Below are positions 39,873 to 48,027 of a stretch of DNA of 64,000 nt, in pieces. Under the pieces are notes generated by a model. That model had not been told where the DNA came from. It saw only the letters and a list, made by a program, of their open reading frames with translations, and did no database searches. Within the stretch, counting starts at the first letter, position 1, and every line of letters starts with the position of its first letter. Source of the stretch: Fimbriimonas ginsengisoli Gsoil 348 (GTDB taxonomy: Bacteria > Armatimonadota > Fimbriimonadia > Fimbriimonadales > Fimbriimonadaceae); NCBI RefSeq assembly GCF_000724625.1, contig NZ_CP007139.1:2790001-2854000 (forward strand). The letters are read 5' to 3'. A program made the translations under genes and the position numbers.

Positions 39873-41294
39873 ATGTCCATGAGCGCGTCTGGCGAGCGGA
39901 GAGAGCATTCCAGCCACGCGCGGCTCGTTGGGATATTCCTCTTCACCGACATCGAGGGAAGCACCCGCCTGTGGGAAGCCGACGCCGAGCGTATGCAGGG
40001 GGCGCTGGCCGAGCACGACGCGATCATCAAGGCCGCGGTTGCGGCGAACCACGGCGAAGTGTTCAAAACGATCGGGGACGCGTTTTGTTGTTTTTTCGTG
40101 GACGGGGGAGACGCTATCTCGGCCGCGGTCGAAATCCAATTGGGATTGGCGAGCCGCAATTGGAGTCCCCTCCCAGATTTGCGCACCCGGGTTTCCATCT
40201 ACTCGGGCGCTGCCGCCACGCGTGAGAACGACTTTTTCGGGCCTGCGCTCAATCGAGCCGCCCGGGTGCTGGCAGCGGCCCACGGTGGACAGATCCTCGT
40301 CTCGCAAAGCGTAATGGATGGAGTCGTCGCGCTGCCTCGCGGCATAACCTTGCGCGATTTAGGCCAGCATCGCCTGCGCGATGTTCAGCAGCCCGAATAC
40401 CTCTACCAGGTCCTCCACGCGGAGCTTCAGCCGGAATTTCCGCCGCTCCGAACGCTAACCACGACCCCAGACCATCTTCCAAAGCCGGTCAGCTCGTTTG
40501 TCGGGCGCGAACGCGAGGTTGGCCAGATCGCCTCGATGCTGAGGCAGACACGCCTTCTCACCCTGACCGGCGCCGGAGGCACCGGAAAGACCCGTCTGGC
40601 CTTGGAGGTTGCCCGTCGCCGCCGGGCGGATTACGGCGATGGAGCTTGGTTCGTCGACTTATCTCCTCTCCTCGATGGCGGATTGATCGCCCAGGCGGCG
40701 GCCACCGCCCTCGGAGTGGCGTGGGAAGCTGGCCAAGACATCTCCGACACGCTGAAGAGCTACTTGCAAAGCCGCGTGGTGCTCCTGGTTCTCGACAACT
40801 GCGAGCATTTAGTCGACGCCGTTGCTCGTTTCGTAAGCGAGACCCTTAGCGGATCGGCCGGACTTACGATCTTGGCGACGAGCCGCCAAGCGTTGGGATT
40901 GCCGGGGGAGAGCACTTTCCGCGTCCCGTCCATGGAGCTACCCGCGAAGGAAAACCGATCGCTGACGAAGCTCCGCGATTCCGACCCGATTCGGCTCTTC
41001 GTCGATCGAGCCGCCCTCGCCCAGGCCGGTTTCGCCCTTACCCAGGAAAACTCCGAGACCCTCTCAAGGATATGCGAGGAGCTCGAGGGGATCCCGTTGG
41101 CGATCGAGCTCGCGGCGGCAAGGGTTCGCAGCATGCCGTTGGAGAAGATCGCCGAGCGGTTGGATCAGCGATTCCGGCTGCTCTCCCAAAGCGTTCGAGG
41201 AGTCATTCCCCGACACCAGACGCTCCGGGCGATGATCGACTGGAGCTACGACCTACTAAGCGAACCGGAACGGCTCCTTCTCCAACGGATCTAG
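39873..41294 (+). CDS. Class III adenylate cyclase + NB-ARC-like ATPase, truncated by TAG
   Basis: A 473-residue product ending at an in-frame TAG. Residues ~15-185 are a class III nucleotidyl cyclase: LFTDIEGSTRLWE and FKTIGDAFCCFF carry the two metal Asp residues and the adenine-selecting Lys, and ALNRAARV the transition-state Asn/Arg, so it should be active. Residues ~205-470 are a STAND/NB-ARC-like ATPase: FVGREREVGQIASMLRQ, Walker A GAGGTGKTR (~232), Walker B VVLLVLDNCEH, and GIPLAIELAAARV. The chain stops inside the winged-helix part (SEPERLLLQRI). The same frame continues after the stop with the rest of the expected protein, so this is the front half of a broken gene. Confidence 0.85.
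   Translation: MSMSASGERREHSSHARLVGIFLFTDIEGSTRLWEADAERMQGALAEHDAIIKAAVAANHGEVFKTIGDAFCCFFVDGGDAISAAVEIQLGLASRNWSPLPDLRTRVSIYSGAAATRENDFFGPALNRAARVLAAAHGGQILVSQSVMDGVVALPRGITLRDLGQHRLRDVQQPEYLYQVLHAELQPEFPPLRTLTTTPDHLPKPVSSFVGREREVGQIASMLRQTRLLTLTGAGGTGKTRLALEVARRRRADYGDGAWFVDLSPLLDGGLIAQAAATALGVAWEAGQDISDTLKSYLQSRVVLLVLDNCEHLVDAVARFVSETLSGSAGLTILATSRQALGLPGESTFRVPSMELPAKENRSLTKLRDSDPIRLFVDRAALAQAGFALTQENSETLSRICEELEGIPLAIELAAARVRSMPLEKIAERLDQRFRLLSQSVRGVIPRHQTLRAMIDWSYDLLSEPERLLLQRI
41292..41294 (+). other. In-frame amber codon splitting the cyclase-ATPase-TPR gene
   Basis: The reading is CGG ATC TAG GTC TTT TCC GGC GGC. Relatives of this ATPase class read RLSVFAGGFTLEAAE here, and the bases after TAG translate as VFSGGFTLDAAEAVC in the same frame. 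One base change (TCG to TAG) explains it. Apart from this codon the frame is open from 39873 to 42521. Confidence 0.9.
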
Positions 41295-41408
41295 GTCTTT
41301 TCCGGCGGCTTCACTCTGGACGCCGCCGAGGCCGTCTGCTCGGACCGCGAGCTGGACGCCTTCGACGTTCTCGAGCTCGCGGCGGCGCTCGTAGAAAAAT
41401 CGCTCCTC

Positions 41409-42521
41409 ATGTATTACGAGCCGACCGGCCGGTATCGCCTGCAGGAGACGGTTCGAGCCTATGCCAAGGAATTGCTGGCGGAGAGCGGAGACGAGGCGAG
41501 GGTTCGGGGGCGGCACCTGAATTATCTTGCCGAGTTCGCCGAGCGAGGCGAGCCGAACCTGTTAGGAGCGTCCGCCAAAAGCTGGTTGGAGGCGCTGGAT
41601 GCCGAGCGGGAGAACTTTCGAACCGCGATCGAATGGTCCATCCATGCGGGAGACCCGGCGGTTGGGATGCGGTTGGCAGTCGCTCTGGCGCGGTTTTTCC
41701 AGGGCCGGGGTTACATCGTCGAGGGCCGGGCGGTGTTCGAGCGCTTGCTAGCCCGATCCGATTCGCTGGACGAGCTGTCGCGAGCGAAGGGTCTTCGCGC
41801 GGCTTCCGTGTTGGCGCGGAGCCAAGGCGACTCGGAGTCGGCAGTCGAACTGGGGCGGCAATCGCTCCACCTGTTCGAGACCGCCGGAGACCTTGATGGC
41901 GCGGCCGCGGCAATGCAGGCCCTGGGGCTCGCGAGCTGGAATCTCGGGCGCATCGCCGAATCGCAGGAATACACGATCCGAAGCCTGGAATTGCGCCGAC
42001 GCCAAGGCAATCTCCCTCTTGTCGCCCTTTGCCTAAACAACCTGGGAGGGGCAACGTTTCATCAGGGAAACTATCCCGCCGCGCTCGCTTACTATTCGGA
42101 GGCGTTGGAGATCAACCGGAGGCTCGGAAACCGACCATCCATCGCCTACAACCTCGGCAATATCGCGGAGCTGGCGCTCGCTCAGGGCGATCCGGGCGAG
42201 GCGCTTGCGCTCGGAGCGGAATCGTTCGGGATGCTGGGCGAACTAGGCGATCGGCCGGCTTTGGTCCAGCTCCTCGGAACGCTGGCGATCGCATTGGACC
42301 GGCTTGGCCGGGGCGAGTCCGCCGCGCGTCTATTCGGCGCGCAGACCGAGTTGGGCGAGGAGTTCAAGGTGGCGATTCCCGAGATCGAACGGGATGCGGC
42401 CGCGCGGGCGATCGGGGAGTGTCGCGCAAGCATCGGCGAAAGCTCGTTCGAGAAGGCGTTTGCGGAAGGGAGAAAGCTCCACTTATCGGAGATCGAAGAG
42501 GTCCTGAAGGGGCGCCCTTAA
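41409..42521 (+). CDS. C-terminal TPR half of the split cyclase-ATPase gene
   Basis: A 370-residue frame that continues the upstream gene without a frame change. The first in-frame ATG after the amber codon is at 41409; homology already resumes at 41295 (VFSGGFTLDAAEAVCSDREL). The product has the end of the winged-helix region (RYRLQETVRAYAKELLAESG) and then TPR units (ALGLASWNLGRIAESQEYTI, CLNNLGGATFHQGNYPAALA, LGNIAELALAQGDPGEALAL). As a separate protein it would have no catalytic domain. More likely it is the dead rear half of an 882-residue signalling ATPase. Confidence 0.7.
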   Translation: MYYEPTGRYRLQETVRAYAKELLAESGDEARVRGRHLNYLAEFAERGEPNLLGASAKSWLEALDAERENFRTAIEWSIHAGDPAVGMRLAVALARFFQGRGYIVEGRAVFERLLARSDSLDELSRAKGLRAASVLARSQGDSESAVELGRQSLHLFETAGDLDGAAAAMQALGLASWNLGRIAESQEYTIRSLELRRRQGNLPLVALCLNNLGGATFHQGNYPAALAYYSEALEINRRLGNRPSIAYNLGNIAELALAQGDPGEALALGAESFGMLGELGDRPALVQLLGTLAIALDRLGRGESAARLFGAQTELGEEFKVAIPEIERDAAARAIGECRASIGESSFEKAFAEGRKLHLSEIEEVLKGRP

Positions 42522-42683
42522 GATTCCGCCGCGGGACGTTTCATCGGGGGAAAGTACTTTTGACGGATTGACGGGAACACCGGTGAGCTGAGCCACGAGC
42601 TCGCGAAGCGCTTGTGACTCCCGTCGTACTCGCTCAGATTCGATGAGGACGCGCTCCAGTGCCTGTCGCTCTTCTACTTTCAC
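42483..42683 (-). CDS. Small helical protein, tentative
   Basis: A 66-residue frame beginning with GTG at 42683. The product is a charged, Glu/Arg-rich helix (VEERQALERVLIESERVRRE), probably coiled coil, followed by a Pro-containing tail. It overlaps the end of the TPR frame by 39 bp tail to tail and has no Shine-Dalgarno. Composition is protein-like, but nothing else supports it. Confidence 0.35.
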   Translation of the reverse strand: MKVEERQALERVLIESERVRRESQALRELVAQLTGVPVNPSKVLSPDETSRGGILRAPLQDLFDLR

Positions 42684-42762
42684 ACCGCAATTCTACAGTA
42701 CGTATCTCTATTGCGGAAGTGTTTCTCCGGTAGTTGTTTCGGGTGACCTGTGTGCGGTGGGC

Positions 42763-43851
42763 TCAGAAGAGTTTGGAGGCGAAGGCGGCCAGGTTTCGAC
42801 GCCAGACCATCCAGGCGTGTCGGCCAGGCGTTTCGACGTAATCGACCTTGGCGCCCTTCCGTTTCAGCCATGCCGCGATGGCTCGATTGGGGGTGATCAG
42901 GCCGTCTTCGGTGCCGCAGGAGACCCACAGCTCCTTCAGCCGCCGGTTCGCCTCCTCGCCGCTGAAGTTGGGGAACGCCTGGTCCGGCCCGTCCACCAGG
43001 CCGCCGGCGCTGAAAGCGCCGATATACGAGAACTTGTCCAAGTTGTTCAGACCGACGTAGAGCGTCTCCGCGCCCCCCATCGAAAGCCCCGCGATCGCCC
43101 GGTGACGGGGATCCGCCGCCACGCGGTACTCCTTTTCCACCTGCGGAATCACCTCGATCAGCAGTCCGGTTCGAAAGCTGTCGTAGTTATTGCGAACCCG
43201 GCGGCCGTCGGAGAATCCGCCGCCCGAAGTCGCGAAATTAGGCACGCCATAACCGAGCGGCATCACCACGAGCATCGGCTTTGCCTTCCGCTGGGCGATC
43301 AGGTTATCGAGGATGAGGTGCGCCTTGCCGACCTCCGACCAAGCGATCGCGGTATCGCTGTAACCGTGGAGCAGGTACAGAACCGGATATTTCGTCCGGT
43401 CGGTTGCTTTGTAACCGGGCGGGGTGTAGACGTAGAAATCGCGCTGGTCGCCGATGACGTGCGATGCGTAGAAGTGGTGGTGAACGGTCCCATGCGGCAC
43501 GCCGGTCACCTCCCAGAGCTCGGCCGGGCTGCCGGGTACCAAGACCGCGTTGCTTTGCCAGATCAGGTTTGGTTTGGTGACCGGGTTCTGCGGATCGAGC
43601 CGGGTCTCGCCGTCCGCGCTAAAGCTGTACCCGTAGATGTCCGGGGCGAGCGGGCGGGTCGTGCAGCTCCAGATCCCGGCGCTGTCCTTGGTCATCGGAA
43701 TGGCGTTCGAGCCTTCGAGGCTGAGCTCGACCTTGGTCGCGCCCGGATCCCGGAGGCGGAACGTCACCGTTCGGTCGGCGTGAACCTCGGGCGACGGCGG
43801 AGTCCTCTGAGCTCCCAAAAGCAGCGGCAAAGCGAGCAGGGCAAGCGACAT
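42763..43851 (-). CDS. Exported esterase of the enterochelin/feruloyl esterase type
   Basis: A 362-residue alpha/beta hydrolase of the esterase D group. A signal peptide (LALLALPLLLGAQ) is followed by an E-set/CBM48-like domain (~25-110: VTFRLRDPGATKVELSLEGS) and a hydrolase domain with TKYPVLYLLHGYSD, nucleophile serine in GLSMGGAETLYVG (~235), and a C-terminal His in ETPGRHAWMVWRR. Relatives remove feruloyl or acetyl groups from xylan or hydrolyse siderophore esters; the fusion with an E-set domain favours polysaccharide side-chain removal. TAAACT lies six bases before the ATG with no Shine-Dalgarno, fitting a leaderless mRNA. Confidence 0.9.
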   Translation of the reverse strand: MSLALLALPLLLGAQRTPPSPEVHADRTVTFRLRDPGATKVELSLEGSNAIPMTKDSAGIWSCTTRPLAPDIYGYSFSADGETRLDPQNPVTKPNLIWQSNAVLVPGSPAELWEVTGVPHGTVHHHFYASHVIGDQRDFYVYTPPGYKATDRTKYPVLYLLHGYSDTAIAWSEVGKAHLILDNLIAQRKAKPMLVVMPLGYGVPNFATSGGGFSDGRRVRNNYDSFRTGLLIEVIPQVEKEYRVAADPRHRAIAGLSMGGAETLYVGLNNLDKFSYIGAFSAGGLVDGPDQAFPNFSGEEANRRLKELWVSCGTEDGLITPNRAIAAWLKRKGAKVDYVETPGRHAWMVWRRNLAAFASKLF

Positions 43852-44230
43852 GAACGAAGTTTACGCCCAATCGTGGCATGGGCTTCCAGCCCATTTACAC
43901 GACCATCCTGGTCGTGTAAATGGGCCATGTCCTGGAAGGACATGGGACCCACTGGCTAGAAGCCAGTGCCACCGGGGAGCCCCGCAAGATTGCGGTCCTC
44001 ATCACAACGTAAAAAGACGTTAACAAACGGGAACCCAAGGGCAACCTACAATCGTAGTCAGACAAATCGCAAATCCGATGAAACGCCGGGGCACTGTCCG
44101 TCGTTTGCGGAGTAGCCGGGAACGAATAAACGCGTCCTCGGTGTTTTTAGTGACGCTTCGCTCGGAATAAAGCAATAAAAGAGCGAACGAAGGGGTTGTT
44201 CGGGGGCGTCGTCGTTGATGTTGTTGGCCT
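43852..44230. other. Divergent gap before the secretion operon: repeat C, no gene
   Basis: Holds the leaderless promoter of the esterase (43858-43863, minus), then a family C repeat (43873-43973). The remaining ~255 bases before gspE show no open frame with coding character and no riboswitch I can recognise. A long leader for the operon mRNA is possible. The words CAAATCCGATGAAACGCCGG and GTCGTCGTTGATGTTGTTGG stand out but match nothing I know. Confidence 0.6.
43873..43973. repeat. Dispersed hairpin repeat, family C copy 1
   Basis: A run of nested hairpins: GTGGCATGGGCTTCCAGCCC, TTTACACGACCATCCTGGTC-GTGTAAA, and CCCACTGGCTAGAAGCCAGT-GCCACC. The outer ends GTGGC and GCCAC pair. The same words in reshuffled order form 47031-47135 inside the pseudopilin gene. 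Confidence 0.8.
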
Positions 44231-45802
44231 ATGAACTTTGAACTGGAATCGCCTGTCTCGGTCATTACGGCCACCCGTTCCTCCGGCTCGCTCCGGTTCG
44301 TGGATTTGGAGACCGTCAAACCGCTTTCTGAGGCGCTTTCCCTTGCTCCACCCGACTTTGCCCTCAAGAACAAAGTACTTCCACTCTATTTGGAAGGAGA
44401 TGTTCTGGTGGTGGCAATCCCATCCGAGGCCAGCCTGGGCGCGGTGGACGACCTGGGTGTTCTCATCGAGCGCCCGATCCGTGCGGTACTTGCCGACCCG
44501 CTCCTTATCAACAATCTGATTGAGGAGCGGTTCATCGAGGGGATGCTCGCGGGGCTTCCGCAGCAAGACGAAGGGACCTACACCGAGATCGACGAGAACG
44601 CCGATCTCAACGACCTCCAGCAGATGGCCGCCGAATCGGCAGTCGTCCAGATGGTCAACCTGATCTTTTCACAAGCGATCCGCGATAACGCGAGCGACAT
44701 CCACATCGAGCCGTACGAGCGGGAGCTAAGGGTGCGGTGCCGGATGGACGGCATCATGCACGAGGTAATCCGGCCGCCGAAGCGGATGCACGCGGCGCTG
44801 ATCTCCCGCCTTAAGATCCTGGCCGAGCTGAACATCGCCGAGCGGCGGCTTCCGCAGGATGGCCGCATCAAGCTCCAGATCTCCGGCCGCGCGGTGGATG
44901 TTCGAATCTCGATCGTCCCCACGATCTACGGCGAGCGCGCCGTCATGCGCATCCTCGATAAAGGAAGCTCGATCGTCGGTCTCGAAGAGATCGGGATGGC
45001 GCCCGACATTCTCACACGGTTTCGCCGCCTGATCCGGCAGCCACACGGGATGGTCTTGGTAACCGGCCCGACCGGTTCCGGAAAGTCGACCACCCTCTAC
45101 GGCGGATTGACGGAGCTGACCTCGCCGACCACAAACATTCTCACGATCGAAGACCCGGTCGAATATCAGATCTTCGGTGTTGGGCAGATCCAGGTCCGGC
45201 CGGCCATCGGGTTAACGTTCGCCAATGGGCTTCGCAGCATCGTTCGGCAAGACCCCGACATCATCATGGTCGGCGAAATCCGCGACCACGAGACGGCCGA
45301 GATCGCCATCCACGCGGCGCTTACCGGCCACATGGTCTTCTCCACCCTCCATACGAACGACTCCGCGGGCGCCATCACCCGGCTGCTGGACATGGGGGTC
45401 GAGCCGTTCCTTGCGGCGAGCTCCATCATCGCTGTCGTCGCCCAGCGGCTCGTTCGACGGAACTGTCCAAACTGCTCGAAACCCGCAGCCGAGGACGAGG
45501 TGTCGGCGACGATCGGGATTTCGACCCAAGACCTTAAAGGGCGTCACCTGATCCGCGGAACCGGATGCGAAAAATGCGCCGGAACCGGGTTTAAGGGTCG
45601 AGTCGGCCTCTACGAGCTGCTCGTGATCGATGAGGCGATCAAGAAGATGATCACCGATCATGCTCCCGCGAGCACCATCAAAAACTATGCGACCGAGCAT
45701 CTCCATATGCGGACCCTCGTCGAGGATGGCCGCCGGACGGTACTCAATGGACTCACGACCGCCGAGGAAGTGCTTCGGGTTTGCCAGCGAGAGGAACTGT
45801 AG
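44231..45802 (+). CDS. gspE: Type II secretion / pilus assembly ATPase GspE
   Basis: A 523-residue hexameric ATPase that powers pseudopilus assembly at the inner membrane. It has an N-terminal N1-like domain (~20-105), then the GspE core: ASDIHIEPYERELRVRCRMD (~155), Walker A GPTGSGKSTTLYGG (~278-291), the Asp and His boxes, Walker B DIIMVGEIRDHETAE, and a zinc site of CPNC (~411) and CEKC (~446) before FKGRVGLYELL. All key residues are present. It is the first gene of the operon; GspF starts 2 bases after its stop. Confidence 0.96.
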   Translation: MNFELESPVSVITATRSSGSLRFVDLETVKPLSEALSLAPPDFALKNKVLPLYLEGDVLVVAIPSEASLGAVDDLGVLIERPIRAVLADPLLINNLIEERFIEGMLAGLPQQDEGTYTEIDENADLNDLQQMAAESAVVQMVNLIFSQAIRDNASDIHIEPYERELRVRCRMDGIMHEVIRPPKRMHAALISRLKILAELNIAERRLPQDGRIKLQISGRAVDVRISIVPTIYGERAVMRILDKGSSIVGLEEIGMAPDILTRFRRLIRQPHGMVLVTGPTGSGKSTTLYGGLTELTSPTTNILTIEDPVEYQIFGVGQIQVRPAIGLTFANGLRSIVRQDPDIIMVGEIRDHETAEIAIHAALTGHMVFSTLHTNDSAGAITRLLDMGVEPFLAASSIIAVVAQRLVRRNCPNCSKPAAEDEVSATIGISTQDLKGRHLIRGTGCEKCAGTGFKGRVGLYELLVIDEAIKKMITDHAPASTIKNYATEHLHMRTLVEDGRRTVLNGLTTAEEVLRVCQREEL

Positions 45803-45804
45803 GC

Positions 45805-47028
45805 TTGACCACGTATAACTACGTCGCCTACGAAGAGTCGGGGCGTCGAACCAAGGGAGTCGTTGAAGCCTTGGATGTCGACGCCGCGGTCGCAACTCTC
45901 GCCGCCAAAGGGGTGCACATCCTCGACATCAAGGAGAGCAACGCCTCGGTCGTCGTGACGACGCCGGGGAAATCGCCAAGCGTGGGCGCCCGTCCCGTCA
46001 GCCGGGCCGACTTGGCGTTGTTCACCCGCCGGCTAGCCGACCTTGCCTCCGCCGGCTTCCCACTCGATCGGGCGTTGGGAGTCGCCGGCGAGCATTCGGA
46101 CAACGCCACTCTAGGCGTGGTTACCCAGGAAGCGGTGCGCGACGTCCACGCCGGACTTCCGATTTCCGAGGCGCTGGCGAAGCATCCCAAGCTCTTTCCG
46201 CCGGTCTTCACCATGACGCTTCGCGCAGGAGAGGCGAGCGGCCAGTTTCCGGCAGTCGCGAGACGATTGGCCGACTTCCAACAGATCGAAATCCGGCGTC
46301 GGAGTCAGCTCACGGCGGCGCTGGTCTATCCCGCGATTCTTTCGGTTACGGCGATCATGGTCGTCTCGATCATGATGCTCTTCGTTGTCCCCCGCCTCTC
46401 CGGTGTCTTCAAGGGGTTAGGCGACGATCTTCCGATGTCGACAAGGCTGCTGTTGAGCTCCAGCGGCTTCATCATGGATCACTGGATCGGAATTCTCGTT
46501 TCCATCGGTGGCGCCATCGCCTTGTACAAGGCCTGGGTGGCGACCGAGCCAGGCGCGTTGGTGCGCGACAGATGGCTGCTGCACATGCCGATCGCCGGGA
46601 AGGTGATCTCTAAGGCGGTCGTCTCGCGTTACGCCCGCGTCTTGGGAACGCTCGTTTTTGGCGGCGTTCCGATCCTGGAATCGCTGCGAATCGCGGGAGC
46701 GGCCGCGGGCAACCGGGTGTTCGAAAAGAGCAGCCAGAAGGTTCAAGAGGATGTCCGGGAAGGACGCCGGCTTGCCGAGTCGATGAAGGAGACCGGGGCG
46801 TTCAGCTCGATCATGGTCCAGATGGTCTCGGTGGGGGAAGAGATCGGCGATCTCCCAAGCATGCTCAACCGCGTCTCCGAGACGCTGGACTTCGAGGTCG
46901 ACAACGGAATGACGAAGCTGATGACGTTCGTCGAACCGATCATCGTCCTCGTGATGGGCACGTTCGTCGGATTCGTCGTCCTCTCCATCCTCATCCCGGT
47001 TTACCAAGCCCAGGAGCTAGTCAAATGA
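45805..47028 (+). CDS. gspF: Type II secretion / pilus inner-membrane platform GspF
   Basis: A 407-residue inner-membrane protein with two T2SSF domains (~65-190 and ~265-390), each followed by a hydrophobic hairpin: VYPAILSVTAIMVVSIMMLF and VEPIIVLVMGTFVGFVVLSI. Marks include LALFTRRLADLASAGFPLDR and FTMTLRAGEASGQFPAVARR. The start is TTG at 45805, where the conserved TTYNYVAYEESG begins; GAGG lies about 10 bases before it. The stop overlaps the ATG of the next gene. Confidence 0.94.
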   Translation: MTTYNYVAYEESGRRTKGVVEALDVDAAVATLAAKGVHILDIKESNASVVVTTPGKSPSVGARPVSRADLALFTRRLADLASAGFPLDRALGVAGEHSDNATLGVVTQEAVRDVHAGLPISEALAKHPKLFPPVFTMTLRAGEASGQFPAVARRLADFQQIEIRRRSQLTAALVYPAILSVTAIMVVSIMMLFVVPRLSGVFKGLGDDLPMSTRLLLSSSGFIMDHWIGILVSIGGAIALYKAWVATEPGALVRDRWLLHMPIAGKVISKAVVSRYARVLGTLVFGGVPILESLRIAGAAAGNRVFEKSSQKVQEDVREGRRLAESMKETGAFSSIMVQMVSVGEEIGDLPSMLNRVSETLDFEVDNGMTKLMTFVEPIIVLVMGTFVGFVVLSILIPVYQAQELVK

Positions 47029-47660
47029 TCCGTGGCACTGGCATCTTGCCAGTGGGTCCCAAGGGCTTCCAGCCCTTGGCGGAATTCCACGAGCAGGATG
47101 GTCGTGATACGCACGGGCTGGAAGCCCGTGCCACGAGAAGAAATAGCGGATTCACCTACACCGAGATGGTGGTGGTTATCGCCGTCATGGTGTTGATCGC
47201 CTCGATTCTTTTGCCCCGCGCGGATGGGATGCGGAAGGGGCGAGAGCTACGGACATTTAAGAACGAGCTGCGAAACCTCGCCGCGCTCGCCCGGACCCGC
47301 GCAATCGAGTCGGGCGACGTCGTCGCGCTTTCTTACGACAAGACCGAGAAATCGGTCTACGCGATGCAGGAGAACAAGGAAGGGCGGGAGCAGAAAGTCG
47401 GAACGGTAAAGATTCCCGACGGCGTCACCGCTACCCAGTTCGCCTCCGATCAAACCGAGTCGGTGGATGACGGCTGGCGGGTGCCGATTTTCCCCGACGG
47501 AACCTCTACCGGCGGCGGCATCGAATTCGACGAAACCGACGGGATCAGCTTCAACCTCGCCGTTTTCCGGCCGACCGCGCGTTCTATCGTGACCAACGGT
47601 CAGCTTCCCGATCTCTCGCTCGACCATTGGACGGCAGGAGGCTATGAGCCGCGGACGTAA
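47025..47660 (+). CDS. Prepilin-type pseudopilin (GspH-like) with repeat-derived leader
   Basis: A 211-residue pseudopilin. The prepilin motif NSGFTYTEMVVVIAVMVLIA is at ~41-60, with cleavage expected between Gly and Phe and Glu at +5. A GspH-like body follows (ELRNLAALARTRAIESGDVV, PIFPDGTSTGGGIEF). The leader before the cleavage site is ~42 residues, far longer than the usual 6-20. Codons 3-37 are the family C repeat (47031-47135), read as RGTGILPVGPKGFQPLAEFH. No other ATG lies between 47025 and the prepilin motif, and 47025 overlaps the gspF stop. The next gene overlaps its end by 17 bp. Confidence 0.88.
   Translation: MIRGTGILPVGPKGFQPLAEFHEQDGRDTHGLEARATRRNSGFTYTEMVVVIAVMVLIASILLPRADGMRKGRELRTFKNELRNLAALARTRAIESGDVVALSYDKTEKSVYAMQENKEGREQKVGTVKIPDGVTATQFASDQTESVDDGWRVPIFPDGTSTGGGIEFDETDGISFNLAVFRPTARSIVTNGQLPDLSLDHWTAGGYEPRT
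47031..47135. repeat. Family C repeat inside the pseudopilin gene
   Basis: CGTGGCACTGGCATCTTGCC-AGTGGGTCCC, AAGGGCTTCCAGCCCTTGG and CACGGGCTGGAAGCCCGTGC-CACG are hairpins of the same type as 43873-43973. Here the element is translated in frame without a stop. Confidence 0.85.
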
Positions 47661-48027
47661 AGCCGGCTTTACCCTCGTCGAGGCGCTCGTCTCGGTGGTG
47701 ATCCTGAGTATCGGCATCGTCGTTGCTCTAGGCACCTTGGGGGCGATCGGCCGTGCCCAGAACCGGGCGTTGGAGACCGAGGAGATGCAGCGCCTCGCTC
47801 TCCGCAAGTACGATGAGATCGTCGCGCTGAAACTGTTGCCCTCCGGTCAAACGCAGGGCGACTTTCTCGAAATCCACGAGGAGCGATACGTCTGGCGGGC
47901 CGACCGCACTCCGACCGGAACCGGCGCCCTCGACACGCTTCGCGTCGAAGTCGCTCCCAAAGGAGCGGGCTTTCACAATTCGACCCAGGTTCAGGGACTC
48001 ATCTGCCGCCCTAAGGAGAAGTCTTGA
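47644..48027 (+). CDS. Minor pseudopilin, GspI-like
   Basis: A 127-residue protein with a short leader and prepilin motif KAGFTLVEALVSVVILSIGI, as in GspI (Glu at +5, long first helix). The body is small (EMQRLALRKYDEIVALKLLP, EIHEERYVWRADRTPTGTG), fitting the GspI family. It overlaps the preceding pseudopilin gene by 17 bp and the next by 4. It probably sits near the tip of the pseudopilus. Confidence 0.88.
   Translation: MSRGRKAGFTLVEALVSVVILSIGIVVALGTLGAIGRAQNRALETEEMQRLALRKYDEIVALKLLPSGQTQGDFLEIHEERYVWRADRTPTGTGALDTLRVEVAPKGAGFHNSTQVQGLICRPKEKS

Noticed and set aside
41292-41294. Recoding of TAG as an amino acid
   Set aside because: Other genes in the window end normally in TAG, and no recoding signal or suppressor tRNA is visible, so a nonsense change is simpler.
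43974-44230. A riboswitch (c-di-GMP or cobalamin) ahead of the secretion operon
   Set aside because: A few words look suggestive, but the conserved boxes of the c-di-GMP-I and cobalamin classes are not all present in order.
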